Assembly (NCBI GenBank): GCA_026418955.1
Contig: JAOAAI010000182.1
Coordinates: 1 to 5,383, forward strand
DNA length: 5,383 nucleotides
Direction: 5' to 3'
Source: Candidatus Goldiibacteriota bacterium
Lineage (GTDB): Bacteria; Oederibacteriota; PGYV01; DSYL01
Shown here: one piece after another, positions 1 through 4,960 of the stretch
How the letters are laid out: the number at the start of each line of letters is the position of its first letter
How positions within the stretch are numbered: the first letter of the stretch is position 1
Translations under genes and position numbers: made by a program
The notes under the pieces: model-generated
The model's input: the letters and a program-made list of their open reading frames with translations, nothing else
Databases searched by the model: none
Told to the model about the DNA's origin: nothing

Positions 1-243
1 AATCAGATCAACCTCATCTGTCTCAAGAAAATCAGTTAATCTGCAATAAAATTCCAGATAGTCGAATTTCTTTTTATTTTTTATATATATTGCTATGTCA
101 ATATCAGATAAGGGGCTCAATTTTTTTCTTAAAAGTCCACCGAATAAGTAAGCGAATACAACATCGTCTTCTTTATCTAAAAATTCAGGGAGGGACTCAA
201 TTTTTTCCTTTATATTTTCTGGTAGCCTCTTAAACCGTATCAT
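1..243 (-). CDS. MntA-like minimal nucleotidyltransferase (partial, 5' part)
   Basis: I translated the minus strand from ATG at 243-241 to the left edge, giving 81 residues with no stop; the 3' end lies outside the window. The protein starts MIRFKRLPENIKEKIESL. It carries the hallmark of the polymerase-beta-like MNT fold: G35-G36, ten residues, then D47-I-D49 (context LSPLSDIDIAIYI), and a likely third acidic residue at D79 (EVDLI). The more usual second residue of the motif is Ser; here it is Gly. Stand-alone proteins of this kind are mostly antitoxins of HEPN-MNT (HepT-MntA) modules, where MntA AMPylates a Tyr of the HEPN RNase. The HEPN partner, if present, would be downstream, left of base 1. 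The ATG at 243 is the only workable start: in-frame codons just upstream are TAT, TTA and TGG, preceded by a stop, and no Met follows in the visible part. The nucleotidyltransferase fold is secure; the antitoxin role is inferred. Confidence 0.85.
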   Translation of the reverse strand, partial: MIRFKRLPENIKEKIESLPEFLDKEDDVVFAYLFGGLLRKKLSPLSDIDIAIYIKNKKKFDYLEFYCRLTDFLETDEVDLI

Positions 244-251
244 ATATAACC

Positions 252-280
252 ATCATATATTATTTGATTTTTTGAGTCAA
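252..280 (-). promoter_or_regulatory. Sigma-70 promoter of the MNT gene, probably leaderless
   Basis: Read on the minus strand, TTGACT (280-275) is followed by exactly 17 bp and then TATGAT (257-252). Each hexamer matches the sigma-70 consensus at 5 of 6 positions. Transcription should begin near 245, and the ATG starts at 243, so the mRNA would have almost no 5' leader. There is no Shine-Dalgarno upstream that could be transcribed. An 8-codon ATG frame at 253, ending in TAA, lies in the -10 region and would not be transcribed. Confidence 0.65.
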
Positions 281-298
281 TTGTTATCCCTAATTTTC

Positions 299-348
299 AA
301 CATTACTAAGTTTTGCTCTTGAACATTACTTCCGAGCTATAGTAATGT
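299..348. repeat. Repeated ATTACT half-sites: possible operator
   Basis: AACATTACT occurs at 299-307 and again at 322-330, 23 bp apart on the same face of the helix. An inverted copy, AGTAATGT, lies at 341-348. The second and third copies form an 8-bp stem (ACATTACT/AGTAATGT) around a 10-nt spacer, overlapping the likely promoter of the downstream membrane-protein gene. This could bind a regulator. The hexamer itself is expected a few times by chance in DNA this AT-rich, so the case rests on spacing and position. Confidence 0.3.
319..348 (+). promoter_or_regulatory. Weak candidate promoter of the glycosyltransferase pair
   Basis: TTGAAC (319-324), an 18-bp spacer, then TAATGT (343-348) gives a moderate sigma-70 match. 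It would start transcription near 355, about 11 nt before the ATG at 366. TATAGT at 338-343 is a better -10 hexamer but lacks a good -35 at normal spacing. Some promoter must lie in this 122-bp divergent gap, because the upstream neighbour reads the other way; which one is used is uncertain. Confidence 0.3.
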
Positions 349-365
349 AAATTAATTCAACAGCT

Positions 366-2507
366 ATGGAGGTCTCGAACATAAAAGCTTTTTTTAAAAA
401 CCAGAAAATATATGAAAATTTTTACTTTCTCTATATATTTTTTTTGATTTGTTATGTTTGTTATTATCTCTTTCAATGGCCTATCTTCGCTGGTGATACG
501 GATTTGTGGTATCATCTCAACGGCGGCAGATATATCCTTGAACACGGAACCGTACCAAAAGACAGCAGTTTTTTCTCATTCATAGAACCGCCCCGTGAAT
601 GGGTGGATTATTATTGGCTGTTTCAGGTTCTTGTCTATAAAATCTATTCTTTTTCTGGATACTATGGGCTTGTGTTTTTACGGGCCATTATGTTTTTATC
701 TACCATTATTGTTTGTTATCTTATAATAAATAATCGTAAATGGTCTAAACCTGATTTATATACAGCAATAATTATAACTTTATGTGTTTTGTTCATTTTG
801 CCGAGATTCTCTCTTGTAAGGCCTCATATATTCACATATTTTTTTATTGTGTTTTTGATATTTCTAATAGAAGCCAAAAACAAATCTATATTTATTGTAC
901 CAATTGTTGCAACTTTCTGGGTAAATTTGCATGGAATTGCATATCCCATACTTTTGCTGATTATTATGGCTTATCTAATAGATTTTTTTTTCTTACATCT
1001 ATTTAATAAACAGCATATTAAAAAAGAGGAATTGGTTTATTTAATTCCTTTAATTCTTTCCTTAATGGCCGTTTACTTTACCCCACACGGAATGGAATTG
1101 TTGTCGGTGCCATTCATTCCGACAGAATTTGCTGCACATTATATTCAAGAGATTCGAAAAATAACATTAGATGAATTAACATCATTCCAGATAATCAAAT
1201 TAATTCCGATGCACCCAACTGTTTTTAATTTTTTTTTAATTGCCTCTTTTTTTAGTCTGATAGTTCTCGTTATAAAAAGGGATGTAAATATCAGTTCAGT
1301 TATAATGTTTATAGGTGCAATCTTTTTGTTATTTAAAAGTGGTCGGTTTAGATATGAATTTATTCTTTTGTCATTACCTTTTTTGTCATTTCACAGAACC
1401 CCATTTGATGTAAAAAGCATACAAAATAAGGCGATAAAAAGTTTTTGTATAATAGTTGTCTTAATATTCATGTTTATACCTTTCAAAAATGTATACGAGA
1501 TGTATCAAAATAAGCCAAAATATCCCTTTTCTGAGAGAAATTTACCTGCAGGTGTCGCTAAGTTCCTTAATTACATAGATGTTGAAGGTAAAGTTTTGAA
1601 TCACCCAAATTATGGTGGTTATTTGCAATGGATGCTATACCCAAAATACAAGATATTCATGGATATGGAGGTTCCATTTCTTTTTACAAATGAAGATATG
1701 CTTATAGCAACAAAAATGTTTAATAATAAAGATTATTTCCAAAATATAATCGTTAAATATGACCCATCTTTCGTGATTGCTTCTTATGCAAATAGAGATT
1801 TTAAAAATATAATTGAAACGTTCCCCGTCTATAAGCCAGTTTTTTTTGATGACTCTGAGGTTTTATATATTAACGAAAAACATTATCCTGCTATAGCCAA
1901 ACAGTATAAATTGACTGCTATAGAACCTTTTGCCTTTACAAGACAGTCAAAGGAGTCTTTAGGAAAGTCTGAAAATACTCGAGAAATATTTAATGAAATA
2001 TTGAGAATAAAACAAATCAGCCCTGATTCAGGTATTATAAATCGAACTATAGCGATCATGTATTCCAATGAGGGTAAATTTGAGCTGGCATTAGAGTATG
2101 CAAAAAACATTGTTATTAACTATCCCGAATCGCCAACGGGCTATATAATGCTCGGTGATTGCTATAAGGGATTGAAGCAATATAAAAAAGCTATTGAAAG
2201 TTATCGTAAAGCATTAAATATAACCGATAATCAAGAGATTAGAAGAGAGATAGGCTTATTATATTTAGAGCAAAAAGATTACAAAAAGGCATATGAAACT
2301 TTAATAAAAATTATGAATATTTATTCGCCAAATGTTACATACAAGGAGCTTCATGATCTTATTCTGTCGGCAATATTATCAGAAAACACTCGTGATGCTG
2401 AAATACTTTTAAGATATGCAATAGTAGGAATTCCTGAGACAGATTTAGAGTGGATTAAAAAATACAATAATCTTCAAGAACTTTTAAAAGAAAAAAGCAA
2501 AAAGTAA
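366..2507 (+). CDS. GT-C-like multi-spanning membrane glycosyltransferase with C-terminal TPRs
   Basis: A 713-residue membrane protein. About 11-12 hydrophobic segments lie between residues 19 and 374, followed by a roughly 180-residue soluble region (375-550) and about three TPR units (556-588, 590-622, 625-656). The first extracytoplasmic loop has D44-T-D46-L-W-Y-H50, then GRYILEHGTVPKDSSFFSF, resembling the DPDxWWH...G..P..D.FS signature of uncharacterised GT-C-like proteins. Further family-type motifs are RPH (152-154), WVNLHG (185-190) and NYGGYLQWMLYP (415-426). GT-C enzymes use lipid-linked sugars and an acidic first-loop motif; D44 and D46 are the candidate catalytic or metal residues. 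The substrate is not readable from sequence. It probably forms an operon with the next gene (27-bp gap), and a pilin follows. ATG 366 has no Shine-Dalgarno upstream; a GGAGGT lies inside the first codons (368-373), so the start is not certain. Sampled G+C is near 27%. Fold class fairly sure, exact activity unknown. Confidence 0.75.
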   Translation: MEVSNIKAFFKNQKIYENFYFLYIFFLICYVCYYLFQWPIFAGDTDLWYHLNGGRYILEHGTVPKDSSFFSFIEPPREWVDYYWLFQVLVYKIYSFSGYYGLVFLRAIMFLSTIIVCYLIINNRKWSKPDLYTAIIITLCVLFILPRFSLVRPHIFTYFFIVFLIFLIEAKNKSIFIVPIVATFWVNLHGIAYPILLLIIMAYLIDFFFLHLFNKQHIKKEELVYLIPLILSLMAVYFTPHGMELLSVPFIPTEFAAHYIQEIRKITLDELTSFQIIKLIPMHPTVFNFFLIASFFSLIVLVIKRDVNISSVIMFIGAIFLLFKSGRFRYEFILLSLPFLSFHRTPFDVKSIQNKAIKSFCIIVVLIFMFIPFKNVYEMYQNKPKYPFSERNLPAGVAKFLNYIDVEGKVLNHPNYGGYLQWMLYPKYKIFMDMEVPFLFTNEDMLIATKMFNNKDYFQNIIVKYDPSFVIASYANRDFKNIIETFPVYKPVFFDDSEVLYINEKHYPAIAKQYKLTAIEPFAFTRQSKESLGKSENTREIFNEILRIKQISPDSGIINRTIAIMYSNEGKFELALEYAKNIVINYPESPTGYIMLGDCYKGLKQYKKAIESYRKALNITDNQEIRREIGLLYLEQKDYKKAYETLIKIMNIYSPNVTYKELHDLILSAILSENTRDAEILLRYAIVGIPETDLEWIKKYNNLQELLKEKSKK

Positions 2508-2534
2508 GCAAGTTTTTGTCTATTAAAAAAATAT

Positions 2535-4232
2535 ATGAATAAACTAAAAATATTGTTTCTGTTGCTGATAGCCCTTTCAGTTACTGTTATATCATATTAT
2601 CCAATATTTGAAAGCGACTTTATTAATTGGGACGACAATAAATACATAACAGAGAATGAAGCAATTAAAGACTTCTCACTAAAAAATATCAAAAAAATAT
2701 TCACTTCTTCGTTTGTCAGCATGTATACACCAATTACTATATTATCATACGCTGTTGAATATAAATTATTTGGTCTTAATCCATACGCATACCATACAAC
2801 AAATTTGATACTGCACTTATTTAATGTTTTGCTTGTTTTCTGGCTATTTTTTTTAATAAGCAAAGACAAAAAAGTTTCTTTTTTTGTATCTGTTTTTTTT
2901 GCTATCCATCCAATGCATGTAGAGTCTGTTGCATGGATACCTGAGCGTAAGGGTGTTCTTTGTGCCTTGTTTTATCTTGGTTCGTTGGTTTCTTACACCC
3001 TCTATTTAAAAAATTTATTCTTAAAAAAATATCTCATTTTTTCTTTAATATTATTCATTATGTCATTATTTACAAAGCCAGTTGCTATTTCCTTACCATT
3101 TATCTTGCTTTTGTTTGATATATACTATAATAGAAAACAATCCAGATATTCTATAATTGAGAAAATTCCTTTTTTCATTCTAACAATTTTTTTCAGTGCA
3201 ATCACAGTTTATACTCAATCAGATGCGATTAATAGAGAACTATTATATTCGTTTGCTGAAAATATTATATTCTTTTTTTACAGATCACTCTTTTATTTTG
3301 TAAAGATTTTTGTCCCATTTAAACTTTCTTGTATTTATCCTTATCCAGAAAAAATAAACGGGTCTTTGCCTGTGGAATATCTATTATCGCCTTTAATCTT
3401 TATTTTTTTGTTGGTCCTTATAATTATAACATTGATAAAACTCAAGGATTACAGAAAGACCATATTTTTTGGCCTTTCTTTTTTTTATATAACTATCGCA
3501 CCAGTAATGCAGATTATACCTGTTGGACAGGCAATTGTCGCAGATAGATATACCTATATCCCTTATCTCGGTTTATTTTATATAATTGCAGTCTTTCTTT
3601 TTAAGTTTTATAAAGATTATGTAAGAGTCAATACTGTCTACATAGCTATTTTTACCTTAGCATTGGCATCTTTAATAGGTTTTTTTGGATATCTGACATG
3701 GCAGAGATGTCATGTGTGGCAAAACAGCATAACCCTATGGAGCGATTTTATATCGAAATATCCAAGAAATGTGTCAGGTTATAATAACAGAGGGGGTGCT
3801 TATTTTTTAAAAGGAGAATATGAAAAAGCCTTCCAGGATTATCAAACTGCATTGAAATTTAAACCCGATCATATCCCAACATTGTATAATCTTTGTATTC
3901 TTTACAGAGATATCGGCAGATACCAGGAAGCAATAACAGTATGCAAAAAAACAATAGAATTGAAAAATGACTATATGGAGGCATATGAAAATCTCGGTAA
4001 TGTTTATTTGTCTATTGGAAATTTCAACGAAGCAATAAAGATATATAAGGAAGCAATAGAAAAAAATAAAACCTTTATCCCTGCATATATTAATTTAGGG
4101 GTAATCTATTATTTCAAAAAAGAATATGATTCGTCGTATAGATATTTCAGGCATGCTATTGAACTCGGCGGTAAAATCCATCCAGATTTCAATGAATTTA
4201 TAGAAAATTATTCAAACAAACATGGGCTATAA
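2535..4232 (+). CDS. TMTC-like (GT105-type) membrane O-glycosyltransferase with four TPRs
   Basis: A 565-residue protein. It has an N-terminal membrane anchor (4-22) and about ten more hydrophobic segments up to residue 386, then four consecutive 34-residue TPRs (413-446, 447-480, 481-514, 515-548). The membrane part shows the TMTC/bacterial TPR-GT pattern in order: N31-W-D33-D34 in the first loop, FGLNPYAYHTTNLILHLFN (79-97), HPMHVESVAWIPERKG (125-140), a Lys-Pro in LFTKP (178-182), IYPYP (267-271) and ADRYTYIPYLG (336-346). Animal TMTC1-4 are GT-C O-mannosyltransferases acting on cadherins with TPRs in the ER lumen. By analogy, the bacterial TPRs would be periplasmic and D33/D34 catalytic. 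Bacterial members are mostly uncharacterised. It follows the other GT-C-TPR gene by 27 bp and precedes a pilin gene, suggesting pilin as acceptor. No convincing Shine-Dalgarno precedes ATG 2535, so low expression or translational reinitiation is likely. The sugar is unknown. Confidence 0.82.
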   Translation: MNKLKILFLLLIALSVTVISYYPIFESDFINWDDNKYITENEAIKDFSLKNIKKIFTSSFVSMYTPITILSYAVEYKLFGLNPYAYHTTNLILHLFNVLLVFWLFFLISKDKKVSFFVSVFFAIHPMHVESVAWIPERKGVLCALFYLGSLVSYTLYLKNLFLKKYLIFSLILFIMSLFTKPVAISLPFILLLFDIYYNRKQSRYSIIEKIPFFILTIFFSAITVYTQSDAINRELLYSFAENIIFFFYRSLFYFVKIFVPFKLSCIYPYPEKINGSLPVEYLLSPLIFIFLLVLIIITLIKLKDYRKTIFFGLSFFYITIAPVMQIIPVGQAIVADRYTYIPYLGLFYIIAVFLFKFYKDYVRVNTVYIAIFTLALASLIGFFGYLTWQRCHVWQNSITLWSDFISKYPRNVSGYNNRGGAYFLKGEYEKAFQDYQTALKFKPDHIPTLYNLCILYRDIGRYQEAITVCKKTIELKNDYMEAYENLGNVYLSIGNFNEAIKIYKEAIEKNKTFIPAYINLGVIYYFKKEYDSSYRYFRHAIELGGKIHPDFNEFIENYSNKHGL

Positions 4233-4303
4233 AATTGCTCTTTTTCGTATAAGAAAAATTTGGTTATATATATATCAAAAAAGATGCAAAAAAAATGCTT
4301 GTG
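4233..4303. other. Non-coding A-tract and TA-repeat leader upstream of the pilin promoter
   Basis: No gene is visible. The segment holds a weak AT-rich hairpin (TTTTTC 4241-4246 with GAAAAA 4253-4258), a (TA)5-type run at 4265-4275, and A-tracts at 4277-4282 and 4288-4295. More A-tracts follow at 4304-4310 and 4318-4324. Centre-to-centre spacings of about 12-16 bp are only loosely helical, but the region should be bent or flexible. No true terminator follows the upstream gene, so some read-through into the pilin gene is possible. Confidence 0.5.
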
Positions 4304-4354
4304 AAAAAAATATTTTGAAAAAAATGTTTACAAATCAAAAATGGATGTTATAAT
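4304..4354 (+). promoter_or_regulatory. Strong pilin promoter with UP element and extended -10
   Basis: The -10 is a perfect TATAAT (4349-4354) preceded by TG at 4346-4347, the extended -10 form. The -35 is TTTACA (4327-4332), with a 16-bp spacer. Directly upstream, 4306-4322 reads AAAAATATTTTGAAAAA, which fits the E. coli UP-element consensus (AAAWWTWTTTT, short gap, AAA) at every fixed position and sits within about 2 bp of the expected place. Transcription should begin near 4361, giving a leader of about 35 nt. No sigma-54 (PilR-type) GG-N10-GC element was seen, although many pilin genes use one. Confidence 0.7.
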
Positions 4355-4370
4355 TACTAATTGTAGTAAT
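4353..4370. repeat. Perfect palindrome centred on the pilin transcription start
   Basis: ATTACTA-ATTG-TAGTAAT has perfect 7-bp arms and a 4-bp spacer. Its centre (4361/4362) coincides with the predicted +1, and it overlaps the last two bases of the -10. It could be a repressor operator, or a small 5'-end stem in the mRNA. It shares the ATTACT/AGTAAT core with the repeat in front of the glycosyltransferase pair. Confidence 0.4.
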
Positions 4371-4383
4371 ATTTTAAATTTTT

Positions 4384-4391
4384 AGGAGGTG
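4384..4391 (+). promoter_or_regulatory. Strong ribosome binding site of the pilin gene
   Basis: AGGAGGTG lies 4 nt before the ATG at 4396 and complements the 3' end of 16S rRNA almost fully. It fixes the start codon and contrasts with the poor sites before the two upstream membrane-protein genes. Confidence 0.9.
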
Positions 4392-4395
4392 TTTT

Positions 4396-4833
4396 ATGTT
4401 TAAGGTTAACAGAAATAGTAAGGGTTTTACATTGATTGATTTGCTCATTGTTATTGCCATTATCGGTATCCTTGCTGCAATTGCCATCCCTGCTTACACT
4501 GGATACACGAAAAAATCAAAGGTATCAGGTGTTGTAAATGCTATGGGCGCTATTAAAAATGCTGTTGTTGCTTACTATACTGAGAAAGGAAATGTTAGTG
4601 GCCTTGATCTTGGCACATCAGCAATAGGTACAACCTTGGGCGTTAATATTCCAGCACAGTATATTTCATCGGCAAATGTCAATAACACTGCAAGCAATGA
4701 AGTTAGCATTAATGTTATACTTACCAATATCGGTTCAGGTGTTGACGGATGCAACCTTGTATTAACATCGAGTAACAATTTAACTTCATGGACATGGGGC
4801 GGTAACATTGATACAGCTTACAAACCGAAATAA
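4396..4833 (+). CDS. Type IV pilin, class III signal peptide, Asp at mature position 5
   Basis: A 145-residue prepilin. A 10-residue charged leader ends K9-G10 and precedes FTLIDLLIVIAIIGILAAIA, the N-methylation/prepilin peptidase (PilD) motif. Cleavage after G10 would leave a 135-residue mature pilin starting with Phe. The N-terminal helix forms the membrane and filament core; the rest is the globular head. Mature residue 5 is Asp (codon GAT, 4438-4440) instead of the almost invariant Glu. There is only one Cys (C119), so the usual C-terminal disulfide loop is absent. The C-terminus (TSWTWGGNIDTAYKPK) resembles short pilins of Geobacter-like bacteria. The head is rich in Ser, Thr and Asn (residues 91-104, 124-131), with N-X-S/T triplets at N66, N96 and N128. 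Strong promoter, strong RBS, its own terminator and a G+C near 40% suggest a major, abundant subunit. The neighbouring GT-C-TPR genes point to glycosylation of this pilin (inference). A pseudopilin is a less likely alternative. Confidence 0.92.
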   Translation: MFKVNRNSKGFTLIDLLIVIAIIGILAAIAIPAYTGYTKKSKVSGVVNAMGAIKNAVVAYYTEKGNVSGLDLGTSAIGTTLGVNIPAQYISSANVNNTASNEVSINVILTNIGSGVDGCNLVLTSSNNLTSWTWGGNIDTAYKPK

Positions 4834-4855
4834 TCTTTAGAACAATATGGAGGTT

Positions 4856-4884
4856 AAAAAGGGGCGTATTAACGCCCCTTTTTT
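4856..4884. terminator. Bidirectional Rho-independent terminator
   Basis: GGGGCGT (4861-4867) pairs perfectly with ACGCCCC (4872-4878) around the 4-nt loop ATTA, flanked by AAAAA (4856-4860) and TTTTTT (4879-4884). The A and T tracts on the two sides let it stop both the pilin transcript on the plus strand and the convergent ECF transporter transcript on the minus strand. It starts 22 nt after the pilin stop codon. Confidence 0.95.
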
Positions 4885-4960
4885 CATCCCCTTCATCTTA
4901 TTTTAAAAGAATTTTATATTGTAATATAATATTATGTGTCTCACAAAACCATAAATAAAA

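Noticed and set aside
279..289. AATTGTTATCC, identical to one half of the E. coli lac operator, overlapping the -35 of the MNT promoter.
   Set aside because: The second half-site is missing (only AATT matches on the other side), and no LacI-family gene is present in the window. Most likely chance in AT-rich DNA.
782..1006. Overlapping alternative-frame reading frames inside the two large membrane-protein genes and the pilin gene (both strands).
   Set aside because: They have no ribosome binding sites or recognisable motifs and lie wholly inside well-supported genes; they are shadows of AT-rich coding sequence.
4241..4258. Small hairpin after the TMTC-like gene as a possible terminator.
   Set aside because: The stem is six bases with a single G-C pair and no proper U-tract after it; too weak to call a terminator.
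4265..4275. TA dinucleotide run as a phase-variation repeat for pilin expression.
   Set aside because: Only about 5.5 units, and it lies upstream of the UP element rather than in the promoter spacer, so length changes would have little effect.
4462..4830. Asn-X-Ser/Thr triplets in the pilin (N66, N96, N128) as evidence for N-glycosylation.
   Set aside because: Such triplets are frequent in Asn/Ser/Thr-rich proteins, and no PglB/AglB-type oligosaccharyltransferase with a WWDYG motif is present; O-linked modification is the more likely option.
4847..4854. ATGGAGGT after the pilin stop, identical to the first eight bases of the first glycosyltransferase gene, as a possible small gene or recombination site.
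   Set aside because: The octamer also occurs inside that gene near 1665, and a frame from here runs straight into the terminator hairpin; no coding signal.
4926..4935. ATAATATTAT palindrome between the terminator and the EcfT stop codon.
   Set aside because: Short, wholly A/T, in a convergent non-coding gap; no sign of function beyond composition. Nothing else is seen in 4885-4960.
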